Assembly (NCBI GenBank): GCA_002964805.2
Contig: PUDQ02000001.1
Coordinates: 7,898,001 to 7,962,000 of the forward strand
Source: Trametes villosa
Lineage: Eukaryota > Basidiomycota > Agaricomycetes > Polyporales > Polyporaceae
DNA: 64,000 bases
Reading direction: 5' to 3'
This document shows positions 44,761 through 57,100 of the stretch, piece after piece. How positions within the stretch are numbered: position 1 is the stretch's first letter; every line of letters starts with the position of its first letter. Position numbers and translations under genes: made by a program. The notes beneath the pieces were generated by a model. The model saw nothing but the letters and a program-made list of their open reading frames with translations. It ran no database searches and was not told where the DNA came from.

Positions 44761-47700
44761 CTAGCACACGACGCACCCGCCAGAGAACCACCTGCCAAGC
44801 AGACGCAGACGCATGAGCAGCAGCCCTTGAGCAGCGGGGAGAGAACACGCGATCAGGCCCGGACGACAACAGACTCACATAGCACGGGGGAGCGGCGGGG
44901 GGACGGAAGGAGGGGGCGGCACGTACCAGTTGCTGTTCAGCTGCTCGATCCAGTGCACGACAAGCCGTAGCCGCAGCCGCGGCGAGCGGATGGGCAGCAG
45001 CTTCGCCTTCTCGTGCTCATCTATCGGGAGAAGCTGTGCGTGCGCGTGCACCCTGTCAGATTGACCGCCGCAGTATGTGCGCGGAGGGACGGGGGACGTA
45101 CCAGGGCCATCCAGAAACTGAAGCTCGCCGGGTCGCTCGGCATCGGGACGTAGTTGTTGTTCAGGTGCTGCACGACCCACGGCGTGCCCTGCCGCATCTG
45201 GTCGATGAACGCATGGCACTTCGCCATGAGCTCCGCGTTCGTCGGCGGGCGCGGGCTCGGCGGGGAAGCTGGGATCGCGCCCGACCGCGCTGGGTCCTTG
45301 TCGCTCGGGACGACCGGATCCTCCTGCGACGGTTGCGCATTGCGGGTGTGGGAGCCGCTGGCACGGTCCACCGCCGAGCTGGAGGACGAAGAGGCGTGGA
45401 TCGCGCCCGCGCGCGATCGCGGGGCTATAGATGATGCTGTTTGAGCGGGCGTCGCGGCGTCGCCCAACTCAGCCATGACCGCGGCTTCATGCTGTTCCAC
45501 TACCCGTGTCGACGCCGTCGTGCTGCCCATGGCGTGGGCCCCGCGCGGACTTTGCCTGGCGCCGTCGTCAGCAGCTCCGACCTCGGCAGGACCTTCCCTC
45601 GATGCGTCCTCGCTCGGCTCCTCGGGCGCGACAGCGGTGTCATCTAGCTCCTCCTCGTAATCCTCGATACGCTCTATCCTCGCTACCATGTAGCCGTCGA
45701 GGGTGCCGCGTTCCATGATGCGGAAGCGCCATGTGCCCCAGGTCTCAACTAGACTTCGGCCGTCAGGTAGCATCTGGACGTTCCGGATGGCGAGCATCGT
45801 CCCGTAGTCGTTTCCCGTACTAGTGCCGCTGGAAGACGCCGTAGGGGCCGCGCGGGGAGGCGGGATCATTCCGAAGCACGGGTGTGGCGAATCCAGACAG
45901 CGTCGGAGCATAAGTCGGTACCTATGGGGATGTCAGCCAGACGCGGGCGACTGTAGTAGGCTATCACGCACCGAGGTTCGAAGAAGTGCAACATCGTTGG
46001 CATACCCGGAAAGCTAAGTTGACAAACGAATACTGGCGTGTCGAGGCGCGCATCGCGCTCCTCCGCTTCGATCGTAGCGCCGCGCTCGGCATAAGCCTCT
46101 GGGAATGCCTTGAGGACTAGATCGAAGCTGTCAACGCGGATGACGCCATAGAGAAGAGAGGTACGCACGAATAGCCAGGATGACCCTGTTGCAGGGGTGT
46201 TGCTGGAAATAATCGTAACCCGGGAGTTTCTGCCTGCAGAGCGGACACGACTGGCTGTGGTCGAGCGATCGGAATAGGCAGCGGGTGCAAAATGTCTGGG
46301 TGGAAAAAAGCAAGCGTGAGTATGCGAGGTGCCGTCTGTGGGGAAACTCCTGTCGAGGCTAGACAGATGGAAGGTACAACTCCGCTGGACAGGCGAGTAT
46401 ATGTATCGAGCTGGGCGTGTGGCTCGCCCGAGCACACCGATCCTGTACCCCAGTATCGATCGAGCAGAGCGGGGAGACATAGCGCCCGGCCTGGGCCGGA
46501 AGAGACGAGGGCGGGAACGTCGCCTTCCCTGGGCCCTCCTGCCACATTCGGACTCCCGCCGCCCGATCGGGGACGCTTCTACGCCGCAGCGATGGCAGGA
46601 GCGAGATGCAGCCTGCGAGATCTCAACTCGCGGAGGCAAAAGGCTCAGAGCGCGCCGGCGCGGGGGCAATGGTGATCGAGCCGGGGCCCGGCGGCGCGAT
46701 GGCCACGCCCCGCCCTACGTCGAATGCGATCCCGAGGGGGACGGAATCGCGCGCGACGCAGACAGACGCGGTCTGGAAGCATTCTGCCACAACCTCGCCC
46801 GCTCAACCTCCCGATGCAGCGCGAGACCCAGCTCTCGAGATCGCCGCAGCGAAAAATGAGCGGACGAGGTGCGGGAACGACGGGGATCCTCGGAACGCAG
46901 AAAGCGAGCACTTACGTGTTGGCATGGCGTGGTCAGCGGCTGCCACAGGAGCCCAAAGCAAATCTCGCAGGTCAGCTCGGAGAGCAGCTCCTTTTCGAGA
47001 CGGCTCTGTGGGTCGTGGTCGGTGCGGTGAAGGGAAGGTTGTGTCCGTGGGGGTGAGACATGGCGGTGAAGCCCTCGCCGGCGTTTGCGCGGAGGGCGGC
47101 GGGGGCCAGAATGGGAACGCGACCGCGAATGGGGACGGGTATTGGCATTAGTCGGAAGGGGGGTAGTGACGCGTGCGGTCGAGTCGGGCTCACGCGCGGG
47201 AGATGTCGGGTGCTGGGAAGTCGGACTCGTGGGCGACCGAGGCGGTGGGGAGAGATACTCGAGGTCTGAGCCCGAGTCGACCTCGTACTCCGAGTCAGTA
47301 CGGTCGTCGGGGTCGTCCTGAAATGGAAGCGGCGGAGGTGCGTCTTCGGCTGGGGGCGCGGTGAGGATGTCGATGAGCTTGTTGACGGTGACGTCAAGAG
47401 GCGGTGCATGTGTGAAGGTCGCTGAGGCACGCGCAGAGGACGAAGAGCAAGTCGGGAGGGGACAGGGAGGAAGGGCGGGGGCGGAGTCGGCCGCTCTGGA
47501 GGTAGAGGGAGGATTGAGCGAGGCCAAGTGCGCGGCGCAGAACGAGTGTCCACAGTGGAGCGTCACGGGCGCGCGCAGGGGCGTAGACGGAGAGCAGAGG
47601 GGACAGTGCAGGAGGGGCAGGAGGGACGCGGGCTGCATGTGGGTGTCCTGTGATGGGGAGGACAGAGGAGGAGGACGAGGAGGAGGGAGCGGCTCAAACG

Positions 47701-48007
47701 GGGCGGCGGTAGATGTAGTGTGCGCCTGGGGGTGATGGGGGCGAGATCGCGGAGCAGCAACGGACTCGGGACGATCTGGGCTGAGAACGGGCCGACGGGG
47801 AGAGGATGTGGTCGGGAGGCGATGTGCTCCCTCCTCTGCGCGATTCGCAGCCTCTCTCTCGGCCTCATGCCTGTCCTCCCACCGATCCATCCCCGCCCTG
47901 CGCCTCTCCCCGCTTCGGGCCCTCCCATTCCCCCCTCCGTCCCCACCCCCGCTCCCTCCGGCCTCGCTGCGGCTGCCGGCGGCTCGGTCTGATAGTCTGT
48001 CTGTCAT
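44761..48007 (-). CDS. RING-finger and LON-domain protein (LONRF/CrgA-like, about 773 aa)
   Basis: Exons (minus): 48007-46916, 46295-46169, 46116-45972, 45921-45102, 45033-44927, 44791-44761. Domain order: a first RING-like C4HC segment (LLPLLHCPLCSP, LHCGHSFCAAHL), an acidic/Ser-rich linker with a basic patch (RRPPRKRRRGLHRH), a second complete RING (LTCEICFGLLWQPLTTPCQH then TFCTRCLFRSLDHSQSCPLC) and a LON substrate-binding domain (PVFVCQLSFPGMPTMLHFFE, RYRLMLRRCLD, LVETWGTWRFRI, LLPIDEHEKAKLLPIRSPRL). This architecture is that of CrgA, an E3-type repressor in Mucor, and of animal LONRF proteins; there is no AAA or protease domain. A long Ser/Gly insertion (about 200 residues) interrupts the LON domain. 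The end W-W-F-S-G-G-C-V-V-C fits the family. The start is uncertain; ATG 47638 (MQPASLLPLLHC) is an alternative. Intron 1 is 620 nt. Confidence 0.85.
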
Positions 48008-48514
48008 GTCCAACAAAAAGGGCGGCGCCCCATCAGCGCACAGGAGGAGGATGGGAGGGCGAGACAAGGAGGAGGAGCTTGGACGGAGGGGGTTGCGATC
48101 CTGCTCCTCGCCGATCGTCGTGCCTCAATCGACATTTCCCGCCACGTGCACCAGCACTCGATCGAGATTCAGATCTGCCCCTTGCGCACTCAATCTCGTC
48201 TCCTCGCTTGCTTCGGACGCTTTTCCTCCCTCCCCTCCTCCTTCGCCAGTACGGCCGTCGACACTGTGCTTGTTCCGTCTCGTACACCTGCAGTTCGCCG
48301 CTGCATACACAGCACGCAGGAGTTTAAAAAGTAATCAAATATGACCCGTATGCGCTCCCACGCACGTCGCGACTCGCAAGGAACCCAAGCTTCTCCTCTT
48401 CAACCCTCCCTTACAGTCGCGCGGGGCCGAGTAGTTTCCTTGACATTTCCGTCTCTCTGACGTTTAATCGTACAACAAAACTTTCTGCTCCCCTTCCCGT
48501 GCCGCCTCCTTCGT
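48008..48514. other. Intergenic, 507 bp
   Basis: RING/LON promoter side and dihydroorotase 3' flank. CT-rich; no gene seen. Confidence 0.45.
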
Positions 48515-49782
48515 TCACGCGACTTCTCCCTCTTCAACGATTTCCCACCCAATCGTCTTGCCTGCCCAGAACGGCACCACATGTGTCGCTCCGGTGCCAT
48601 AGCCCTCGATCCCGACCACCTTGTTGGACGCCCGGCGCAGAACGACACGCCTATCGCTTTCTGCGGCAGGGCGCCCGTAGAACGCCCGCCCGTGCGCGCT
48701 CACAAAGCCCTCGAGCTTGTCCAACGCGCCAAACGACTCGAGCAGATGCGCCACCAGCGGCAGCAGGATGGGAGACGTGTACACCCCTGCCGCGCACGGC
48801 TGCGTCGGCGCCGCTGTCGCCTTGGTCTCCGCCGGGTGAGGTGCAGAGTCGGACCCGAGGAAGAAACGAGGATGGCCTGGGGGGAAGCGAGATGGAGAAG
48901 CAGGGCATGAGGACGCGGCAACTCAACCGTCGGGGGAATAACGAGAGCCCGGACCTTCTTTGACCACTTCCCAGAGCGCAGCGCGGTCGTCGGGGTACTT
49001 CGCGACCGGCTTGCAGAAGTGCCAGGCCTGGCCCGCCCAGTCGTCGACGGTGAGCGCGAGGTGGTGCGCGGTGATCGTGCACGCGACGGTGGGCCCGAGG
49101 CTCTTCACGCACTCGACCGCCGCGCGCGTCGTCGCGTGCTCGAGCACGATGCGCAGCCGCGGGAACTGCGCGTGCAGCCTGCGCAGGTGCGGCAGGAACG
49201 CGGGCTCCGCGTTCAGCACGCAGGTGTTCGTCGCCGCCGCGGACGGCACCTCGCCGTGCAGGTTGAGCACCATGCCCTCCGCCTCCATCGCCGCGAACAC
49301 GGGGTAGTACGCCTCGTACGATTCGATCCCGCCCTCGGAGTTCGTCGTCACGCCCCGCGGGTACGACTTGACACCTGTCGCGCGCGCGATGAGCCGGATG
49401 GGTCTGTCAGGACGGATGCGCGCGGAATCGCAATCATACCGACGACGCCCGCGCGTGCGGCTCGCCGGACCTCGTCTGGCGTGAGCTCAGGGCCCAGGTA
49501 GAGCGTCATCAGGTACTCGACAGCGGGATCGATCGCCTGCAGCTGCGCCCGGTAGAGCAACGCCTGTTCTGCGTTCTTGATGGGCGGCTTGAGGTTGGGC
49601 TAAGGCGGACGTCGGATATGAGATGGGGCATGGGGACGACCGGATGGGGGACGTGCCATGACATACGCGAGCGAGAAGCCGCCCTGGCGGACGTGTTTTG
49701 TCACGACCTCGGCGAGCGCGCCCTGACGCAAGTGAACGTGGAAGTCGGCCGGGGAGGCCACCGAGATCGTTTCAGAGGACAT
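48515..49782 (-). CDS. URA4: Dihydroorotase (355 aa)
   Basis: Exons (minus): 49782-49657, 49599-49440, 49374-48955, 48876-48515. It closes carbamoyl-aspartate to dihydroorotate, step three of pyrimidine synthesis. Metal and substrate residues of the homodimeric class are visible: ADFHVHLRQG, the carbamylated-lysine region VKSYPRGVTTNS, MVLNLHGEV, VLEHATTRAAVE and FFLGSDSAPH. Length matches yeast Ura4. Intron 1 begins GCACGT rather than GT: the exon must end at the ATG of SLAYVM so that PNLKPP follows, which makes a GC-AG intron. No other donor keeps the conserved frame. Confidence 0.95.
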
Positions 49783-49925
49783 GGTCGTCGCAGCTCAAGA
49801 AACGCAGATCTGAGATTTAGCAGAAACTAGTGTAAACAAGCGCCCACTCCGATACCGTTTTCGTGGAACAAGCGACGGGTCTGCGGCTAGTTTTGCACTC
49901 TAACTCATCGGGACGATGGACGGCG
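49783..49925. promoter_or_regulatory. Dihydroorotase upstream region
   Basis: 143 bp between the dihydroorotase ATG and the start of the F-box pseudogene on the other strand. Confidence 0.4.
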
Positions 49926-50350
49926 ATGGTCAACATTTCTCTCGAGGTCGCGCTCTTCGTCATCAAGCTCCGAGGGGCACTCAGTTACAGCTATCTAGCT
50001 CTGTGACCGCTCACCAAACCCTCCTATCATGCTCTCTCGTTTGCTGGTCCTGGAAGTTACTTGTACAATCCCTGCTTGCCGTGCTGTGAAGCTTAATGCC
50101 AAAAGACCGCTCGACCAATCCATCGTGTTCCTCGCATTCTCGACATATGGGCCTACCCGCGCTCAAGTCGCTTTTGGTCGCAGCAGACGGCGGCTGCCAG
50201 CATGTCGGCGATTGGCAGTCCAGCAACGAGACCCCGCTGTTCCGACCCGCTCTGCTCATGCAAAGCGCACCAAATTACACGAACGACACCCTCGGCCGGC
50301 TTACTAACGCCCCTCTTTTGGCGGCACCCCTCAACGTTCAACGACGTTCG
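49926..50350 (+). pseudogene. F-box pseudogene, degenerate copy of the downstream tandem pair
   Basis: Translated pieces in shifting frames follow the order of the intact copies. MVNISLEVALFVIKLRGAL corresponds to MIPIPPEITDLIIKHTQAGL. TLLSCSLVCWSWKLLVQS corresponds to TLASCSLVCRSWRPFAQI. PLDQSIVFLAFSTYG corresponds to PLDQFLALLKAAPHLG. At least one frameshift separates the first two pieces and the copy ends about 350 bp in. The order of the blocks, not any single match, is the evidence. Confidence 0.65.
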
Positions 50351-50578
50351 TAGTATATGGCTTACCGCGTCGAGTACTACCCCTTCGCTCGCCCACGCAC
50401 CCAGCCTTGCGGCCTACTCTATTGCTGGGATCCACTGTTTGCTGGGCTTCACCTCAGGCTGCGTCCTTCCACCCTGCTTAATCCCGTGATTGCTGCGTAT
50501 CATTACTCTGGCGCTCGAAGTTGACTTGACTACGTACCTGAGCGTAGCGCTCCTCACACCAACTTGCCACAGCCCACC

Positions 50579-51930
50579 ATGATCCCCATCCCACCGGAGA
50601 TTACGGACATCATCATCAAGAACACCCAGGCAGGACTCGAGATACCCCATCTAGACAAGAGGACTCTTGCGTCGTGTACTCTTGTGTGCCAGTCCTGGCG
50701 GCCGTTGGCCCAGGTACAGCTCTTCGAAGACGTCTGGCTGGAGGTCGATAGGCTCGACCATTTCCTCGACTTCCTCCGCTCTTTCCCGCACCTAGCCAGA
50801 GCCATACGGCTGCTCTGCATAGTCCCCACTCTGAAACAATTTAAGCTAGTGGCGGCTGCCGACTCGCTTGAGGAAGTAACTCCAGCCCATGCCTTGCCCG
50901 TTGACGACCACCCGGTGTGCCCCGTCCTACTCATGAAGATCGCTGCCGTGTTGTCCCCCAAAGCCTATCTGAAACTGGACCCCATCACGCTGCTCGGTTG
51001 GCCGAGTAACACACCTGTCCCAACGGCACCGGTCAAGCTTCACAGGCTGGGCCTCTTCGGCGTTATCCACGCACCCTTCGCTCGCCCGCACTCCATGGCT
51101 TTCGATATCACCAGCTTCTTCGAGCTCGACGAAATCTACTTCGCCGCCGGGAGAATGGTAGACACAATGGACGACGTGCCGTCCGACGTGCTCGTGCTAC
51201 CAGTCGCTGCGCGGCCAGTTGCGCGAAGTGTCAAGGTCTTCGGCGCTAGCGACTGCTTTGCGGCCTGCAATGTCCAGTGCGGGGGGTTCAATCCCGAGCA
51301 GTTGGAGGAACTGGATTTCGCTCCAGTGAACTTCGCTACCCTGCAGTTCGTGGGGATGATGCTCCGACTTCATGGGGAAAGCCTGCCCAACGTCGAGTTG
51401 GACGTCTCGGACGTCCTCAAAGACCAGCCATCGGAAGATATCAGTGAGTGCTTACCATCCCTACGTATGCTGTGCGTGTCGATGCTCATGCCAACTCTGT
51501 AATAGCTGGTTTCTGGGAGGCGTTGGGTATTGTCTCATGCACTCGTGTCGAGTCCCTGTGTCTCAGGTGGCAACACCGTGGCGGTTTCTTTCCTCCCCGA
51601 AGACCCGCTAGGCCCAACGAGTACGACACGCAGGACATGGGGGCTTGCGACGCATTTGGTGCCATCCTCGGTTCAACATCGCGGACCCTCCGCAAGCTCA
51701 CGTTCAAACTGCCGTTCATGGAAGGGCCGGAGACGTTGACCGATGCCCTGCGGTACCTCGCGCCGCAAGTAGAACGGGCCTTCGACGCATTCCCGAAGCT
51801 CAAGACGGTCACCTTGACGTTCACGCGGTGGTTTCCGGCGGAAGGGGTCACGAACGTCATGCGCAGTGTGTTCCCGGCCGCACTCCTGCATTCGGGAAAA
51901 CTGCAGGTCGAGCACGAGCCCTACCGTTAA
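50579..51930 (+). CDS. F-box protein, tandem copy 1 (429 aa)
   Basis: Exons 50579-51443 and 51506-51930. The N-terminal F-box reads MIPIPPEITDIIIKNTQAGL and LASCTLVCQSWRPLAQVQLF. The rest is a leucine-rich, repeat-like region (LLGWPSNTPVPTAPVKLHRL, FDITSFFELDEIYFAAGRM, FWEALGIVSCTRVESLCLRW, STSRTLRKLTFKLPF, AFPKLKTVTLTFTRWFP). It would act as a substrate receptor of an SCF ubiquitin ligase; the target is unknown. It is closely related along its whole length to the next gene, with the intron at the same place and phase. It stops at EHEPYR, about 32 residues earlier than copy 2. Confidence 0.85.
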
Positions 51931-52256
51931 CGTGAGTACTAAGACCACGTCTATGTGTTTTGCCGTCTAACTGGCCCGGGTCGTGCAGTCCCTCCAGTGT
52001 TGATTTCAAGCCGTACTTACGAGGCTGTTTGTCTACTATTGTTCATTCGATATCCGTTGTGAATCAGCAGAATGTGTCAGGGATGTCTACGGTGCCGCCA
52101 GCTTGCGACATGCCTTAAGAACGTATCAGAAATGCTGAGGCTGCGAGTCGCACGCCCGCGGGCTGGGCGTACATAGTACTACGTACTAGTACGAGCGCTC
52201 ATTATACGGACACTACTCACTGGCGTTTACGCGTTTAACGTTTGCCACTGACCACC
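51931..52256. promoter_or_regulatory. Spacer between tandem F-box copies, 326 bp
   Basis: 3' flank of copy 1 and promoter of copy 2. No other gene. Confidence 0.45.
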
Positions 52257-53697
52257 ATGATCCCCATACCGCCCGAGATTACGGACCTCATCATCAAGCA
52301 CACGCAGGCAGGGCTAGCTAGCCATAATCTAGACCAGAAGACCCTCGCATCTTGCTCCCTTGTGTGTCGGTCCTGGCGGCCGTTTGCCCAAATACGACTT
52401 TTCGAATATGTATCGCTGGACGTTAACGGACCCCTCGACCAGTTCCTCGCCTTGCTCAAGGCTGCACCGCACTTGGGCGCGGCTATACGAAAGCTGAATG
52501 TATCCAACAAAGCAGAATTGAACTTCCTGTCGGCTTTCGATGGGGTCGACCTCGAGAAGAATATCCCCATCCCACCGCCCCCAGAGGATAAACCGATTTC
52601 CCCCGTCCTGCTCATGAGCATCGCAGCTGCTCTGTCTCCCAAGGCCCATCTGACACTGTATCCCATCATCGTGCTCGGCTGGCCCACTGGCGATACTCCC
52701 CTCCCGACAGCACCGGTCAAGCTTCATGCGCTGTCGCTCGTGGGCGTCATATTCAAACCGTTCGCGCTCCCGTACACCAATGCCTTCGATATCTCCAGCT
52801 TCTTCGAGCTCGACGAGATCGACTTTGCGGGTACGGAACTTGCTGTCAGCGCTACCAATAACGGGCCACTCGACATACTCACGCTGCCGCTCATCACGCG
52901 GCCTATCGCGCGATGCGTCAAAGTCGGCGTCGCCGACTGCTTTGCGGTTTACAAAATCCAGTGCGGGGGGTTCCGCCCGGGACACCTGGAGACCCTGCGC
53001 TGTGACCCAGAGGATCTCATTACCCTGAAAATGTGCGGGAAGCTGGTCCGTCTTTACGGGGGGAGTGTACGCAACGTCGAGTTAGCCGTCTCCCCCGTAC
53101 TCGCTGCCTCGCACCCGAAAGACCTTGGTAAGTGCTTGCCAACCCTGGATCTGTTGGTTGAATGTTAATGTCATTGTGATAGCGGGCTTCTGGCAGGCCC
53201 TGAGTATAGCAGCGTGCACCCGTCTTGAGACCCTGCATTTCTCTTGGGCGCACCGCGGCATTGCCGGCATCGTTCCCTTGGCCGCCCGTATGCAGGACAT
53301 AGAGGCTTGCGAAAGCTTCCGCGTCATCCTGGCTTCCACGTCGCGCACTCTGCGCAAGCTTTCGTTCGACCTGGCGTCCGTGTGCAAGAAGCCGGACACG
53401 CTGACCGACACTCTGCAATGCCTCGCTCCGCGGATCGAAGGGACCTTCGACACATTCCCAAACCTCAAAACGATTACATTCACGTTCTCGCGCGCTTTTC
53501 CGGCAGGCGAGTGCACAAGGGTTATACGCAGTACGCTCCCGACCAACCTGCTGGACTCGGGGAGGTTACTAGTCAACCACCAGTTCTACCGAGCCCGTGA
53601 GTCGATTTACTGTATCCGTGCGCTCTGCTACTGGGCTACCCGGGACATACAGGACGGATTGTACCCGGATAGAGCCCCACGTAGCAGCCGTTACTAG
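52257..53697 (+). CDS. F-box protein, tandem copy 2 (461 aa)
   Basis: Exons 52257-53127 and 53183-53697, phase 1 junction as in copy 1. It begins MIPIPPEITDLIIKHTQAGL and continues LASCSLVCRSWRPFAQIRLF, an F-box. The middle has LGWPTGDTPLPTAPVKLHAL and FDISSFFELDEIDFAGTEL, the second exon FWQALSIAACTRLETLHFSW and STSRTLRKLSFDLA, each matching copy 1. It extends past FYRA with a 25-residue basic tail. A GTGAGT at 53598, where copy 1 has its stop, suggests the last exon might instead be spliced; without transcripts the simple read-through is given. Role: probable SCF substrate receptor. Confidence 0.83.
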
Positions 53698-54110
53698 TAC
53701 TAGTAGCTATCGAACTGTTCGATGTATTCCAGTGCATTTGATCCGTTCAGTATCCCGCTCATCCAGTACTTGCTTGCGCTGAATGTAAGCCGACATACTC
53801 CCCCATAATGCCAGACGTTCATGGTGTTTTCTCCTCAATTTGCGTGTGAGACTTCAGTGAGTACTGCCAGTGCGCGGTGGCTTGAAGCACTTTCAAAAGC
53901 GCGGTCGGGTAAGCGCCGGGGGTGAAGCGATCACGTGGGTAAGCGAGGGACGCGACGGCGCCTGTGGCACGCGGCGGGTTGGTTTGGTTCGACTGGTCGC
54001 GAAGTTGAACAGCCCGTCCACATCTACCTCCTCCTCGGCCACCCCCGCTCTCCTGTCATCCTGGGCCACCTACACTAACTCCTCCTCCGCCCTCCTTTCC
54101 TTCCACGACC
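53698..54110. promoter_or_regulatory. Kinesin gene upstream region, 413 bp
   Basis: CT-rich stretch right before the ATG at 54111; no other gene. Confidence 0.45.
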
Positions 54111-57100
54111 ATGGCCGCTGCGGGCTCCATCACAGTCGCAGGTGAGTAGTCCGCCCTTTGTCCCGCTCCTCTCTACCCTCCGAGGTCCGAGGGGTGTGTA
54201 TGTGCCGGTGCTGACCTTCGCATTCACTCTGTGGCACGCAGTTCGCGTGCGCCCCCCAACATCATCAGAGGCCGCTCGGCTTCCCCAACAAGTGCAAGAC
54301 AACCAGATTCGCAGCGACGGAGCGCTCTCCACCCCCGGACGCGTCGCGAACACCTCTACACTCCGCGACATTGTCGACGTCGTCGACGACCGCGTCCTGA
54401 CGTTTGACCCTCAAGAGAAGGACCAGACGCGTGCCTTCGTGGAGCGGGGCTTCCTCCCCCCGGGCACGAAGCGCTACAAGGACAGGCGGTTCATCTTCGA
54501 CCGCGTATTCCGGCACGATGCGACGCAGCAGGACGTGTACCAGGGGACGGCGCGGCCACTCCTAAGCAACCTGCTAGACGGGTATAACACGACCATTTTT
54601 GCCTACGGTGTGAGCAGAGCATTTCTCGGTACGTCGTGTGACGAGTGCTAACCCTGGAGGCGCGTACAGGCCACCGGATGCGGCAAGACACATACAATCA
54701 GCGGCACGGACGCTGACCCCGGTATCATCTACCTCACGATGGCGGACCTCTTCCAGGAGATCGAGGACCGCAAGGAGGAGCACAACATAGATGTTGCCGT
54801 CACATTCTTGGAGATCTACAACGAGGAGATCCGCGACCTCTTGTCCGAACCAGGTACTCCTACACCACGCGGCGGGCTGCAGATCCGCGAAGACAAGACC
54901 GTCAAGGTCGTCGGCCTAACAGAGCTCAGGCCGGCGACTGCGGACGAGGTCAAGGAGATCGTGCTTCTTGGAAACTCGCGGCGCACGCAGAGCCCGACGC
55001 ACGCGAACGAGACTAGTTCCAGGTCGCACGCCGTCTTGCAGGTACACATCACCCAGTCACCACGGACAGCCGCTTTGACAGAACTGCGAACTATGGCAAC
55101 ACTCTCCATTATCGATCTTGCGGGCAGTGAGCGTGCGGCAGCCACCACGAACATGGGACAGCGGATGGTCGAGGGCGCGAACATCAACAAATCCCTCCTC
55201 GCACTCGGAAACTGCATTAACGCGCTCTGCGAAAGCGGTGGCGCGACTCGCCATATTCCCTACCGTAACAGCAAGCTCACCCGTCTACTCAAGTTCTCCC
55301 TCGGTGGCAACTGCAAGACGGTCATGATCGTCTGCGTTGCGCCGACCAGCGCTCACTTCGACGACACCCACAACACGCTCATCTATGCCGAGCGCGCGAC
55401 ACGGATCAAGACCAAGGTCGTCACGCGCAACATTCTCAACGTCGATCGGCACGTCGGACAGTACGTCGAGGCGATCAACCGGCTCAACCTCGAGGTCGCG
55501 GAACTCAAGGAGAAGCTGGCCGGCAAGCGCGATGCAGAGCGGGTAGCGGAGCAGCGCAAACGCCGGGAGGCACTCCTGGAGGTCGAGAAGGCGAAGAACG
55601 AGCTCCAGCTCAAGGCCGAGCAGATGCAGCCAAGTATCGCCGACGGCGCGAGCTGCGCGGGCAAGATTGCGGTGGCGGAGGCGAAGCTCAAGGTCATCCG
55701 CACCCGCCTCGCGGAGCTCGACGCGCAGGCGTCGTCTTCCTCGGCCGCGCTCTCGCCCGACCTCGAGACGGAGCGCGCGCTCCTCCAGGCTCTGGCTGGG
55801 CCCGAGGAGCAGGTGCTGAAGTCGGAGAGCGCGCTGAACGTGCGCATGCAGCGCGCGAACAACTCGGGCGCGCTCTTCGAGGCAACTCTCCGCGCTCTGC
55901 AAGAACGCCGGTCATCAGACCGCCTCGACGAGGTCTCCGTGGAGAACGTCAAGCTCGATGCGCGCTGGCGGAAAGCGGAGATGGAGCGCATCAAGGCGGA
56001 GGCGAGGCAGGAGGCGTTGCGGGAAGCCGTCACCGCGCAAGCACAGGCTGTCGTCAGCCTTGTCGGACTCGTCGGTCGGTGCACGGTCATGCTCAACGAG
56101 GCGAGCAAGGCACTGGGGTCGGCCACCGAGGAGGGCAAGGACGGCCTGGAGCACACAGCGAAGGGCCTGAGTCTCTCCCTGAAGGGCGTGGCGGACGGGA
56201 ACGACTCTGCGTTCAAGTCGCTGCTTGGCCACTCGATTGCTGCATACGCCGCGGCTGCCGCAAGCCCGCAGGCGGGCATGTCCGCCCTCGGCAACTTCAG
56301 TGGCTACGCGAGCCTTGGGGTCGGGCGCGTCGTGTCGGGCCCCGTCTCATCCCAGCAGGAGAAGACGAAGGTGTCCAGGCGGACGTCGTCCTACGGCTCG
56401 TCGATGGGCTCGCCCCGCCGGTCACACAAGAGCCCCAGGAAATCCCTGCGATCGAGCCTTGCCCCGTCCTCGGCCCCGTACCGGCGCGTCTCCGACAAGG
56501 ACAAGGGGAAGAAGAAGGGCGTGCAATGGCGCGACTACGCAGGGCAGGGCGACATCGACGATGGCGGCCAGGGATCTACGCTCGCGCCGCCGGTCGTCAT
56601 CTCGGTCACCCCGGCAGACCCTAGCTCAAGCTCGTTCTCTATGCCGGAGTCGTCTCATCGGAACCTGTCTATGGCGGGCTCGGAAAGCGAGTGGGAGGAC
56701 GAGAAGACGGATACTAGCCTGGATCTCAGCCTCTTCTCGGCACCCTCATCGTCGTCAGGAGCCTCATCGTCATCGGGTCTGCTTCGTGGCGCCGGGGCCC
56801 GGCGGCCACGAGCAAGCCGACTCGATCCCAGCTTCCTCAAGTCGCGAGCAGGCTCATCAACACTAGGCAGCCTTGCAGAGGACGACGAGGAGCGCGCAGC
56901 GGCACTCGGCTCCCCACGACGTGCGGCCCCGCTCGGCGACCGCAACATGAACCGCGTCTCGTCACCCTCCAGCGACTCGAGCAGCGCATCGGAGACCGTG
57001 CTGGGCAAGGCGCGCGAGCGGCACCACGGCAGCCCCGCGAAACGCGTGCCGCTCACGCCCAAGGCCGTCGGCGCGAGCAAGGCGGGGCGGCGGCGGTCGA

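Noticed and set aside
44609..44878. Separate small membrane-protein gene at the RING/LON 3' end
   Set aside because: The frame overlaps the last RING/LON exon and lacks a convincing start; better explained as an alternative 3' end.
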